Source of the DNA: Nocardioides sp. SR21
GTDB taxonomy: Bacteria > Actinomycetota > Actinomycetes > Propionibacteriales > Nocardioidaceae
Assembly (NCBI RefSeq): GCF_022761125.1
Contig: NZ_JAKWJR010000010.1
Coordinates: 141,044 to 205,043 of the forward strand
DNA: 64,000 bases
Direction: 5' to 3'
Part shown: piece after piece, positions 18,008 to 25,863 of the stretch
Position numbering within the stretch: the first letter of the stretch is position 1
Layout of the letters: each line of letters starts with the position of its first letter
Notes under the pieces: model-generated
Told to the model about the DNA's origin: nothing
Databases searched by the model: none
The model's input: the letters and a program-made list of their open reading frames with translations, nothing else
Position numbers and translations under genes: made by a program

Positions 18008-18730
18008 TCAGAGCTCGAGGCCGGTCAGCAGCGCGACCACCAGGGGCACGATGCCGATCAGCACGAACGCCGGCAGCAGGCACAGCCCGAGCGGGACCGC
18101 GGCCTTCACCCCGACCGCGCGCGCCCGGTCCTCGGTCTCGGCCCGCGCTGCGCGGGCCAGGTCGTCGGCGAGCCGCTCGACGGCGGCCACCACGGGCGCG
18201 CCGGTCTGCTGCGCGCGGGCCAGGGCGCGCCCGAGCCGGCCGAGCTGGGGATCGTCGGCCAGCCCCGACCACACCTGGACCGGGTCGAGGCCGAGCTCCA
18301 GCCGGGCCGCGACCCCGGACAGCCGCTCGGTGGCCGGACCCGGGAGCGCGGCGCACACCAGCCCGATGCCCGCGTCGGGCGCGGCCCCGGAGCGCAGCGT
18401 GGCCGCGAACAGCTCGACGACATGCGGCAGGTCGCGGCGGACCGCCTCGCGGCGGCGGCGTACCTCGGTGGGCTCCGCCCGGCCGATCACGGCCCAGGCG
18501 CCGGCCGCGGCCGCGATCGCGACCAGCGGGCCCGCGCGGCCACCGACGAACACCAGCGCGCCGAGCCCGGCGAGACCGCACCACCACCAGCGGAACCGGT
18601 GCAGCCAGCCGGTGGAGGCGGCAGCGGACTCGGCGGCGCTCGGAGGAACGGTCGTGCGGAGCCCCGGGCGGACCGGGACCGCGAGCGCGGCCGCCACGGC
18701 GGCGCCGAGGACGGCGACCCACGTGGTCAT
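18008..18730 (-). CDS. tadC: TadC-like type II secretion F-domain membrane protein
   Basis: Inner-membrane platform protein of 240 residues for Flp/Tad pilus assembly. Hydrophobic segments near residues 3-20, 40-75 and at the C-terminus (VPLGLCLLPAFVLIGIVPLVVALLTG) flank a cytoplasmic GspF-like domain (LPHVVELFAATLRSGAAPDAGIGL). ATG at 18730 overlaps the tadB stop (ATGA). Typical of the truncated actinobacterial TadB/TadC pair; which of the two is called B or C is convention. No ATPase or secretin features. Confidence 0.82.
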   Translation of the reverse strand: MTTWVAVLGAAVAAALAVPVRPGLRTTVPPSAAESAAASTGWLHRFRWWWCGLAGLGALVFVGGRAGPLVAIAAAAGAWAVIGRAEPTEVRRRREAVRRDLPHVVELFAATLRSGAAPDAGIGLVCAALPGPATERLSGVAARLELGLDPVQVWSGLADDPQLGRLGRALARAQQTGAPVVAAVERLADDLARAARAETEDRARAVGVKAAVPLGLCLLPAFVLIGIVPLVVALLTGLEL

Positions 18731-19485
18731 CCGGCGCGCTCCGCCTCGGCGGCGATCGCCTCGATCCACCAGAGCCCGGCCAGCCCGAAGGCCAGTCCGC
18801 CCGCCAGGCAGGCGAGTCCCGCCGGGCGACCGAGCAGGAAGCCCCACGGGTCGCCGCCGGCGCCGGAGCCCATCGCGAGCGCGAGCACCGGCAGGCCGGC
18901 GACCAGCCGGGCGGTCGCCCGGGCGGAGGCCAGCTCGCCGGCGACCAGGCGCCGCGTGGCGCCTGCCGCACGCAGCGACTCGGCCACGCGGTCGACCGCG
19001 GAGGCGAGTCCCTGACCGGTGCGGTGGGCGACCTGCCAGGCAGCGGCCACGATCCGCAGGTCGCGCGCGCCCTCGAGCTCGGAGGCCACCTCACGCAGCG
19101 CCGCCGGCACGTCGGCGCCGACCCGGAACGCCTCGGCCACCGGCAGCAGCGGCGGCCAGGTCGCGGCCGCTCGGTCCAGGGCATCCCCCGGAGGCCGGCC
19201 CGCTGCCAGCTCGCCGGCGAGCAGCTCGCAGGACTCCTGCACCTGCGCGGCCACCGCTTCGGCGCGACGTCGTCGCCGCCGGCGCCGCCACAACCCGTGA
19301 GCGCCGACCGCCGCCCCGGCCAGCACCAGGGCCAGCGCGCCGACCTGCGGGACCAGGAGTGCGCCGCCGAGCGTCACCAGGACGAACGCCGGCACCCGCG
19401 CCGAGCGAGGCGCCGGCAGCCGTGGCGGTGGACGGAGCAGCAGCAGCACCGCGAGCGCGGCGCAGCCCGCCGCGACGGCGATCAT
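18727..19485 (-). CDS. tadB: TadB-like type II secretion F-domain membrane protein
   Basis: Membrane protein of 252 residues, partner of the following TadC-like protein. Two N-terminal hydrophobic helices (about 1-18 and 30-62) precede an Arg-rich cytoplasmic stretch and the F-domain (LLAGELAAGRPPGDALDRAAATWPP; LRIVAAAWQVAHRTGQGLASAVDRVA). Helices near the C-terminus complete the fold. ATG overlaps the tadA stop and its stop overlaps the tadC start. The pair forms the membrane platform that TadA drives. Confidence 0.84.
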   Translation of the reverse strand: MIAVAAGCAALAVLLLLRPPPRLPAPRSARVPAFVLVTLGGALLVPQVGALALVLAGAAVGAHGLWRRRRRRRRAEAVAAQVQESCELLAGELAAGRPPGDALDRAAATWPPLLPVAEAFRVGADVPAALREVASELEGARDLRIVAAAWQVAHRTGQGLASAVDRVAESLRAAGATRRLVAGELASARATARLVAGLPVLALAMGSGAGGDPWGFLLGRPAGLACLAGGLAFGLAGLWWIEAIAAEAERAG

Positions 19486-20627
19486 GACCCCAACCGGGCG
19501 CTGAGCGCCGCGGCACCCGGGCCGGGCGTCGCGCGGCCGGCGTCGTCGATGTCGAGCGCCGGGAGCATCGTCACCAGGCCGTCCGACCCCCGAGCAGGGA
19601 CCGCGACCTGGCGGAGCCGGCGCACCCCGTCAGGCCCTCGGGCCAGGTGGAGCACGACGTGCACGGCTGAGGCGAGCTGGCTGTGCGCCGCCTCCCGCCC
19701 GAGTCCGGCCGCAAGTGCCAGGGCCTCGACCCGGGCGGGCACGTCGACGGCGGAGTTGGCGTGCAGGGTGCCGCAGCCGCCTTCGTGACCGGTGTTCAGC
19801 GCGGCCATCAGGTCGACGACCTCGCTCCCGCGCACCTCCCCGACGACCAACCGGTCCGGCCGCATCCGCAGCGCCTGCCGGACCAGCGCCCTCACCTCGA
19901 CCGCGCCGGCGCCCTCGATGTTGGGCGGTCGGCCCTCGAGCGCGACGACGTGCGGATGGTCGGGGCGCAGCTCGCTGGCGTCCTCGACCAGGACGATCCG
20001 CTCCTCGGGCGCCACGCGGGAGAGCAGCGCCGCGAGCAGCGTGGTCTTGCCGGAGCCGGTGCCGCCACTGACCAGGAACGCCAGCCGGGCCGCGACGACC
20101 TCGTCCAGGAGCTCGGCGGTCCCGTCCGTGAGGGTGCCGAGCCCGACCAGCTCGTCGAGGCGGAACGTCCGCTGCCGCGGTACGCGCAGCGAGACGAGGG
20201 TGCCGGGCCGCGACAGCGGGGCGAGGACGGCGTGGAAGCGGGTGCCGTCCGGGAGCCGGAGGTCGACGTACGGGGTGCTGTCGTCGAGCCGTCGCCCACC
20301 GAGCGCGGCGAGCCGCTGGGCGAGGCGGCGCACGGCCTCCTCGTCGGGGAACCGCACCGTCGTGAGCTCGAGGCCCGAGCCGCGGTCGAGGTAGACGCGT
20401 TCCGGACCGTTGACCAGCACGTCCGTGACGCCCGGCGTGCGCAGCAGCGGCTCGAGCGGGCCGGCGCCGACGACGTCTCGCCGCAGCGTCTCGTACGCCG
20501 TGAGCACCGCCGCGTCGCCGACCGGGCGACCGGTCTCGCGCAGCGCCTCGGCGACCCGGTGCGGGGTGAGGGCGCCGGGGCTGCGCGCCAGCCGGTCGCG
20601 GACCGCCTCGAGGTCGTCGACCGTCAT
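19482..20627 (-). CDS. tadA: TadA/CpaF-family secretion ATPase
   Basis: Cytoplasmic type II/IV secretion ATPase of 381 residues that powers Flp pilus assembly. Walker A is GGTGSGKTT (residues 188-196). The Asp box VLVEDASELRP, the Walker B region LVVGEVRGSEVVDLMAALNTGHEGG and the His box CGTLHANS are all intact, so it should be active. The N-terminal domain is the usual CpaF linker (GPLEPLLRTPGVTDVLVNGPERVYLDRG). ATG overlaps the ssd stop (ATGA). Rv3659c position in mycobacteria. Confidence 0.93.
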   Translation of the reverse strand: MTVDDLEAVRDRLARSPGALTPHRVAEALRETGRPVGDAAVLTAYETLRRDVVGAGPLEPLLRTPGVTDVLVNGPERVYLDRGSGLELTTVRFPDEEAVRRLAQRLAALGGRRLDDSTPYVDLRLPDGTRFHAVLAPLSRPGTLVSLRVPRQRTFRLDELVGLGTLTDGTAELLDEVVAARLAFLVSGGTGSGKTTLLAALLSRVAPEERIVLVEDASELRPDHPHVVALEGRPPNIEGAGAVEVRALVRQALRMRPDRLVVGEVRGSEVVDLMAALNTGHEGGCGTLHANSAVDVPARVEALALAAGLGREAAHSQLASAVHVVLHLARGPDGVRRLRQVAVPARGSDGLVTMLPALDIDDAGRATPGPGAAALSARLGS

Positions 20628-21673
20628 GCCGCAGCAGCCTGGATCAGCGAGAGCTGGTCGAGCACCTCGGTCGCGGCGCGGCCCAGGTTGCTGCGCCGTG
20701 AGCGCACCGGCCCGAGTCCGAGGTCGATCGCCTCGGCCAGGCCGCGCTGGTCGGCCATCCGGGCCAGGACGGGGATGCCGGTGGCGCGGCTGATGGCGGT
20801 GGGCTCGACACCGCTGCCGCGCAGCACGAGTCGCACCGAGGTCGGGTCGGGATGCCGGGCGCAGGTGCGCACCGCGGACGCGACGCCGGCCACCGTCGGC
20901 ACCACGACCACCAGCAGCCGGTCGCACCGTGCGGCGACCTCGTCGACCACCGGGTCGGCGGTGCGCGGCAGGTCGACGACCACCAGGTCGTGCCCGCGCC
21001 GGGCGGCCGACAGCACCTCCCGGACCGCGAACGCCTGGAGCGTCCCCGGCGGACCGGCGTGCCAGGTCAGCGCGCCCAGGCCCTCGCGCCGGGGCAGCGC
21101 CTCGCGCAGCGACCGCGCGCTGAGCCGGCCGGTGGTCTGGCACAGACCGTCCCAGCGGACGCCGTGTCGCTCCTCCAGGCCGAGCACCCGGTCGATGCCG
21201 GGGCCGAGCGGGTCGGCGTCGACCACGACCGCCCGGCCGGACCGGGCCGCCACCTGACCCAGCGCGCACGCGAAGGTCGTGGCACCGGCGCCGCCACTGC
21301 CCCCGGTCACACCGATGACCAGGCCCTGCGCGGGCTCGGCGTCGCCGAGGTCGGTCAGCGTCTCGGTCAGCCACGCCTCGCTGCTCGGCAGCTGCGCGAC
21401 GCTCTCGGCGCCGACGGCGAGCGCGACCCGGAACATCTCGTCGGGGACCGCGCCCCAGGCCACGACGTACACCCGGGGCCGCCGCGCCGGCGCGATCCGC
21501 GCGAGGTCCCCGGCGACGTCCGCGCCGACCAGCACGAGCGGCGCGGCGCCCCATCCGCGCAGCGCAGCCGCCACGTCGCCGGCCACGTCGGGAGCGACGC
21601 CGGCCGCGGCGGCGAGCCGGAGCAGCTCGTCGAGGAGGGACTGGTCACGGGTGATCAGGAGCGGTGCGGTCAT
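20624..21673 (-). CDS. ssd: Ssd/CpaE-like MinD-family protein
   Basis: First gene of the Tad operon, 349 residues. N-terminal receiver-like region (about 1-120), then a MinD/ParA fold starting VIGVTGGSGGAGATTFACALGQVAARSGRAVVVDADPLG. The deviant Walker A has lost both signature lysines (KGG is GGS, GK is GA), which is characteristic of septum-site-determining protein Ssd (Rv3660c) and suggests weak or no ATP hydrolysis. Probable role: positioning of the pilus machinery or influence on septation. ATG at 21673 is preferred to an in-frame start 75 bp upstream, which adds an unconserved segment. Confidence 0.85.
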   Translation of the reverse strand: MTAPLLITRDQSLLDELLRLAAAAGVAPDVAGDVAAALRGWGAAPLVLVGADVAGDLARIAPARRPRVYVVAWGAVPDEMFRVALAVGAESVAQLPSSEAWLTETLTDLGDAEPAQGLVIGVTGGSGGAGATTFACALGQVAARSGRAVVVDADPLGPGIDRVLGLEERHGVRWDGLCQTTGRLSARSLREALPRREGLGALTWHAGPPGTLQAFAVREVLSAARRGHDLVVVDLPRTADPVVDEVAARCDRLLVVVVPTVAGVASAVRTCARHPDPTSVRLVLRGSGVEPTAISRATGIPVLARMADQRGLAEAIDLGLGPVRSRRSNLGRAATEVLDQLSLIQAAAA

Positions 21674-21794
21674 GGCGTGGATGTTTCCCGGGCACGCCGA
21701 CGTCGTCTCGGGGCGACGTACACCCATGTGGACAGGGACGTTCGACACGGGAGTTGTGGAGGAAAGGTGGGCCGTCCCCGCCTACGATTGCGCC

Positions 21795-22586
21795 ATGCCG
21801 ACCGCGGCCTTCTTCGACCTCGACAAGACGATCATCGCCAAGTCGAGCACGCTCGCGTTCAGCAAGCCGTTCCAGGCCGGTGGCCTGATCTCGCGGCGCG
21901 CGGTGCTGCGGTCGGCGTACGCGCAGTTCGTCTACCTCGTCGGCGGCGCGGACCACGACCAGATGGAGAAGATGCGGCAGTTCATGTCGCAGCTGTGCGC
22001 CGGGTGGGACGTCGCGACGGTGCGCGAGATCGTCGCGGACACCCTGCACAACATCGTCGACCCGCTCGTGTACGACGAGGCGGTCGGGCTGATCGAGGAG
22101 CACCACCTCGCCGGCCGCGACGTCGTGGTCGTGTCGGCGTCGGGCGCCGAGGTCGTCGAGCCGATCGCGGAGATGCTGGGCGCCGACCGGGTGATCGCGA
22201 CCCGGATGGAGATCGCGGAGGGCAGGTACACCGGCGGCATCGAGTACTACGCGTACGCCGAGGAGAAGGCGCGCGCGATCGAGGAGCTGGCCGCCGAGCT
22301 CGGCTACGACCTCGAGAGCTGCTACGGCTACAGCGACTCGGTCACCGACGTACCCATGCTCGAAGCCGTCGGCCACGCCCACGCGGTGAACCCGGACAAA
22401 GAGCTGCGCCGGATCGCGGCCGAGAAGGGCTGGCCGGTGCTGGTGTTCACCAAGCCGGTCGCGCTCCGCTCGCGGGTGCCGTTGCCGCCCGCGAAGCCGA
22501 CGCTCGCTGCGCTCGCCGTCGGCGGCATGGTCGCCGTGGGCGGGGTGCTGTGGGCCAACGCCCGCAAGCGCCGCCTGGGCGCCTGA
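21795..22586 (+). CDS. HAD-superfamily IB phosphatase (SerB-like)
   Basis: Protein of 263 residues. HAD motif I is FFDLDKTII (nucleophile Asp8, acid/base Asp10), motif II VVVSASG, and motif IV GYSDSVTDVPMLEAVGHAHAVNPD. This matches the HAD-IB family and the Rv3661 homologue that is always next to ssd in actinobacteria. A C-terminal hydrophobic stretch (LAALAVGGMVAVGGVLW) followed by RKRRLG may tether it to the membrane. Substrate unknown: a phosphoserine-like or lipid phosphate is possible. TACGAT lies 6 nt before ATG and there is no Shine-Dalgarno, so leaderless expression is likely. Confidence 0.88.
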   Translation: MPTAAFFDLDKTIIAKSSTLAFSKPFQAGGLISRRAVLRSAYAQFVYLVGGADHDQMEKMRQFMSQLCAGWDVATVREIVADTLHNIVDPLVYDEAVGLIEEHHLAGRDVVVVSASGAEVVEPIAEMLGADRVIATRMEIAEGRYTGGIEYYAYAEEKARAIEELAAELGYDLESCYGYSDSVTDVPMLEAVGHAHAVNPDKELRRIAAEKGWPVLVFTKPVALRSRVPLPPAKPTLAALAVGGMVAVGGVLWANARKRRLGA

Positions 22587-22644
22587 GCCACAGGCCGGAA
22601 CCTTCCACCTGCCGGATGTCGGCGGCGCGACCTAGCGTCGCTCC

Positions 22645-23091
22645 ATGGCACCTCCTCCCGCGCTCGCGCTCCGCATCGTCAGCAGGTACGACGACGTCAG
22701 CCGGCGCGTCGACGTCGAGATCACCGGCAGCCGCGGTGTCCTCCACGAGGACGGGCGGGCGACCGAGTTCGAGACCGCGCGGCTGTGGCCGACGGTCCGC
22801 GCGCTGCTGCCGCCGCTCGACCAGCTCCGTGCCGATCCGCCGGCGCACCGCTCCCCCACGCCCGACCGCGCTCCCGGCCCCGACTGGGCGACCGAGTGCC
22901 GGGCGATGGTCGCGATCGCGACCGGCACCGACGCCAGGCCCGTCGTCCGCACGTGGTTCGCGACCGACGACGAGCTGTGGTCGGCCGAGGTGGGCTCGGT
23001 CCGGTTGGCCCGTCCCGGCGATCTCGCCGACCTGCTGGTCTGGGACGTCACCGGCGCCCTCGAGACCCTCGTCGGGCAGGCAGTGCCGTGA
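22645..23091 (+). CDS. Hypothetical protein, first gene of WXG/lipase unit
   Basis: Protein of 148 residues, not recognised. It is soluble, with no signal peptide or membrane segment, and contains a central Pro-rich stretch (HRSPTPDRAPGPD). The N-terminal part reads like a small beta-rich domain (ALRIVSRYDDVSRRVDVEITG). Its stop overlaps the GTG of the lipase-fusion gene, so the two are co-translated. TAGCGT lies 6 nt before its ATG, giving this three-gene unit its own probable leaderless promoter. Chaperone, immunity or carrier roles for the next gene are all guesses. Confidence 0.6.
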   Translation: MAPPPALALRIVSRYDDVSRRVDVEITGSRGVLHEDGRATEFETARLWPTVRALLPPLDQLRADPPAHRSPTPDRAPGPDWATECRAMVAIATGTDARPVVRTWFATDDELWSAEVGSVRLARPGDLADLLVWDVTGALETLVGQAVP

Positions 23092-24401
23092 CCGTCACCC
23101 ACGGGATGGACACCGACGCCGGCCGCCGGGCCGGCGCGGAGATCCAGCAGGGCGCCGACCGGATCACCGAGCTCGCCCAGCGCCTCGACCTGGCCCTGAT
23201 GTCCTTCGACTGGACCGGCACCGACGCCGACCGGGTGCGCGCGACCTGGCGCGAGCAGGAACGACCGGCGCTCGACGCCACCGCCCAGCACCTCGGCGCA
23301 CTCGCGGTCCTGCTCGACGGCGAGGCGCAGGCGCAGGACCAGGTCTCGGACCAGGCGTCCGGCACCACTGCTCCCGCGGCCGGCCACCTCGGCACGCTGC
23401 TGGCCGGGCTGGTCCGCACCGGCGAGGGCGCAGCGGACTTCGAGTCGAAGCTGTCCGACGTCCTCACCGGCGAGCGGGACTGGTCGGTCGCCGCGCTCGC
23501 GGCCAGCGCCCTCTCGACGGTCGGCGCCGGGGTCGGCACGGTCATCGGCGCCATCACCGGCGAGGACCTGCACTGGTTCGACGAGGGCCCCGGCGTGGCG
23601 GGCGGCCCCGTCGCGGCGCCCACCGATCCCAGCCAGGCCAGCCAGTTCCACCCGGTCGTCGCCCGCCCCACCGACCTGCCCTCGCTGATGCAGGGCGTGA
23701 CCGACAGCTACCAGGTCGGCGCCGAGCCCGGCAGCAACGGCGACGTGCGGATCACCCGCGTCGACAACGGGTCGGGGACGCCGGCGTACGTCGTCTCGAT
23801 CCCGGGCACCGAGACCTGGAGCCCGTCGGCCGGCGCCACCGGTCGCGACCTCACCGCGAATCTCCAGCTGGTCGCCGGCAACCCCACGGCCGCCGCGCAG
23901 TCCGTCGAGCTCGCGATGCAGCAGGCGAACATCCCCGCCGGCGCTCCCGTGATGCTCGTTGGGCACAGCCAGGGCGGGATCATCGCGGCGACGCTGGCGT
24001 CCGACCGCGCGTTCGTGGAGCGGTACGGCGTCACGAACGTGCTCACCTACGGCGCCCCGATCGACCACGTGGCGATCGACCCGTCGGTGCGGGTGCTGCA
24101 GGTGCAGCACGGCTTCGACGTGGTGCCGCGGCTGGATCTCGGCGGGCTCAGCACCGGGTCCGACCTGTTCCCCGACCGGCAGCCGGTGGTGACCCTCGAC
24201 AGCCCGGGCCGCTTCTGGGAGGCGGGCGTCAACCACAGCTACGTCGAGTACGCCCAGTCGGTGCGCGACGAGCTCGGTGCCGACACCGACGCCGGCCGTA
24301 TCCTGCGGGAGTACCAAGCCTCGCTCTCGCCGTTCCTCGTCACGTCCGGCGGAAGCGTGAGCGCCGTCGACGTCCCCGTCAGCCGAGGAGGCCGCCCGTG
24401 A
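23088..24401 (+). CDS. WXG-like helical domain fused to alpha/beta-hydrolase (lipase-type)
   Basis: Protein of 437 residues. Residues 1-90 look like a WXG100-type helical hairpin (turn F-D-W42-T-G44, preceded by IQQGADRITELAQRL and followed by DRVRATWREQERPALDATAQHLGAL). A linker with a small hydrophobic stretch (AALAASALSTVGAGVGTVIGA) leads to an alpha/beta-hydrolase domain with nucleophile elbow VGHSQGG (Ser294) and probable triad Asp344 (HGFDVVPR) and His383 (GVNHSYVEY). There is no Sec signal. Inference: a type VII (ESX)-related effector or cell-envelope lipase. It is flanked and overlapped (GTGA) by two small unknown genes. An active triad appears complete. Confidence 0.72.
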   Translation: MTVTHGMDTDAGRRAGAEIQQGADRITELAQRLDLALMSFDWTGTDADRVRATWREQERPALDATAQHLGALAVLLDGEAQAQDQVSDQASGTTAPAAGHLGTLLAGLVRTGEGAADFESKLSDVLTGERDWSVAALAASALSTVGAGVGTVIGAITGEDLHWFDEGPGVAGGPVAAPTDPSQASQFHPVVARPTDLPSLMQGVTDSYQVGAEPGSNGDVRITRVDNGSGTPAYVVSIPGTETWSPSAGATGRDLTANLQLVAGNPTAAAQSVELAMQQANIPAGAPVMLVGHSQGGIIAATLASDRAFVERYGVTNVLTYGAPIDHVAIDPSVRVLQVQHGFDVVPRLDLGGLSTGSDLFPDRQPVVTLDSPGRFWEAGVNHSYVEYAQSVRDELGADTDAGRILREYQASLSPFLVTSGGSVSAVDVPVSRGGRP

Positions 24402-24754
24402 GCGGACTCGTGTCACGCCTGCTCGGCCGCCGACCGACCGACGAGAAGGTCACCGCCGAGGTCACGACGGCGATCGCGCTGGTGCCCGGAGTGATCGACG
24501 GCGAGGTCCAGTACAACCGCCTGCAGTACTCCTCCGGCGCCCTCAGCGGGTACGTCGACCTCGACGCGGCGCCGACGTTCGAGCACGTCCTCCGCGCCGC
24601 CCACCAGAGCCTGCGCCGGCTCCTCGGCGCGGACGCCGACCGGGTCGTCTACTACCTCACCGGCCGCGCCGCCGACGGCACCACGGTCACCGCGGAGCAG
24701 CTCGGCCTGCCGCAGCGACCGACCGGGACGGACGTCGCCCGTCGCTACGCCTGA
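24398..24754 (+). CDS. Hypothetical protein, third gene of WXG/lipase unit
   Basis: Protein of 118 residues, not recognised. The GTG overlaps the lipase-fusion stop as GTGA. Composition suggests a small alpha/beta protein (VTAEVTTAIALVPGVIDGEVQYNRLQYSSGALSGYVDLDA; FEHVLRAAHQSLRRLLGADADRVVYYLTGRA). No membrane segment, Cys or catalytic pattern. Tight coupling to a probable secreted hydrolase makes an immunity or chaperone protein conceivable, but nothing in the sequence proves it. It is the last coding sequence before a 348-bp non-coding stretch. Confidence 0.6.
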   Translation: MSGLVSRLLGRRPTDEKVTAEVTTAIALVPGVIDGEVQYNRLQYSSGALSGYVDLDAAPTFEHVLRAAHQSLRRLLGADADRVVYYLTGRAADGTTVTAEQLGLPQRPTGTDVARRYA

Positions 24755-24811
24755 CGCCCACGCGGCCGTCGTTGTCAACCCTTGAAGGTCCGGGTGAAGA
24801 GGCGTACACAG

Positions 24812-24995
24812 GTGGGCAGAACTCCACACAGCAGCACGTGAGCCGGGTACCCACGCGGCGATCTACCCTTCCTACAGGGCGCTCGCTCCCGGGAACTCCC
24901 CGGAGCAGTAGTTAGATGTTGCACGCTTGGTAGCCAGCGGCGTCACGTGTCAGCGGCGGCACCCGGACCAATCACATCGAGACAGCCGGGTGCCG
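24812..24995 (+). ncRNA. Candidate Ms1 (actinobacterial 6S-like) RNA
   Basis: The 348 bp between the preceding gene and the Fic-like gene contain no coding sequence. TTGAAG-(17)-TACACA at 24782-24810 could be the promoter. CACGTGA (24835-24841) pairs with TCACGTG (24943-24949) around a large central loop, the general shape of 6S-like RNAs. A hairpin CGGCACCCGG/CCGGGTGCCG (24957-24995) would end it. In mycobacteria Ms1/MTS2823 lies between the Rv3661 and Rv3662c homologues, which is this site apart from the inserted three-gene unit. Ends are approximate; no covariance search was possible. Confidence 0.5.
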
Positions 24996-25020
24996 TTCGC
25001 ATGTCTCAAGCGAGGCACGT

Positions 25021-25098
25021 CGCGAGACGAGGTTGAGGGCGACCACGGCTGAGCCTGCGAAGCCGTGACGGAGCGTCTCGAAACCCAGTCAGCTCAAC
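25021..25098. repeat. Foldable intergenic repeat (third copy type)
   Basis: Outer stem CGAGACG (25023-25029) / CGTCTCG (25074-25080) and inner hairpin CACGGCT (25044-25050) / AGCCGTG (25061-25067). The right part (CGTCTCGAAACCCAGTCAG) resembles the right part of the element at 47350-47436 (TGTCGAGACCCAGTCAG). It lies just past the stop of the Fic-like gene and may also end transcription. Confidence 0.5.
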
Positions 25099-25102
25099 AG
25101 CA

Positions 25103-25828
25103 TCATTCAGCCGAACGCCGCAGCGGGCTCGCCTCCGCGCCCGCGGCGTACCCCTCGGCGGCGTACAGCAGCCACGCGTGGGCGCCGGCCAGGCCACCCT
25201 CGCGGTACCCCCGCAGGTTCGACTCGTACGCCGGCCGCAGCGCGAGGTGACCGGCCTCGGGGACGACGAGCGACTTCTCGTCGACGCCGCGCGCCACCAG
25301 CACCAGCCGCTCGGCGGCCCGCGCGACGATGCCGTTGTGCGAGCCGAACGGCGCGGAGGTGGCGATCTCGGCGTGGACGACCGCCGCGACCACCAGGGCG
25401 GGCGCCTGGGTCGGCGCGGTCAGCAGCTCGCCGATGCCGCGCAGGTGGTCGGCCGACGCGGCGTCGCGTGGCCGGCCCCGGAACGTCTCGAGCGACCCGG
25501 CCGCGGCCAGCGCGTGGATGCGGGCCAGCGCCTGCAGGGGTGAGGTGTTCATCGCCGGCGCCAGCGAGAGCAGCTCGACCGACACCCGCACGGCGTCCGC
25601 GGCGATCTCGTCGCCGGTGCCCTCACGGACCTCTGCGAGCGACGACCCGGAGCCCTCCAGCACCGCGCTGGCGTGGGCGCCGCGCAGCAGGCTCTCGGCG
25701 GTCATCTCCGGGGAGGTACGGCGCAGCCCGCGGTCGCGCAGCATCACGTCGATGCCGTCCCGGGCGGCGGCGAAGGCCGACGGCACGCCTTCGAGGGACG
25801 CGAGGGCGGCGAGCGGCTCGAGGGTCAC
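25103..25828 (-). CDS. Fic-like protein with degenerate active site (Rv3662c-type)
   Basis: Protein of 241 residues, helical, matching in position and type the Rv3662c/oxidoreductase-annotated family next to Ms1 in actinobacteria. The segment TSAPFGSHNGIVARAAERL lines up with the Fic motif HxFx(D/E)GNxRxxR but lacks the catalytic His and the GN-R core, so AMP transfer is unlikely. Start is uncertain: GTG at 25828 is chosen, with TTG at 25837 possible; no Shine-Dalgarno is present, and TTAACG just upstream could be a -10. Divergent from a methyltransferase gene 35 bp away. Confidence 0.7.
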   Translation of the reverse strand: MTLEPLAALASLEGVPSAFAAARDGIDVMLRDRGLRRTSPEMTAESLLRGAHASAVLEGSGSSLAEVREGTGDEIAADAVRVSVELLSLAPAMNTSPLQALARIHALAAAGSLETFRGRPRDAASADHLRGIGELLTAPTQAPALVVAAVVHAEIATSAPFGSHNGIVARAAERLVLVARGVDEKSLVVPEAGHLALRPAYESNLRGYREGGLAGAHAWLLYAAEGYAAGAEASPLRRSAE

Positions 25829-25863
25829 AGGAGACAACGTTAACTGCGGGTACGGTGGGCCCG

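Noticed and set aside
24755..25102. tmRNA or tRNA gene in the large gap
   Set aside because: No tRNA-like acceptor/T-arm or terminal CCA-type ending was found; position fits Ms1 better.
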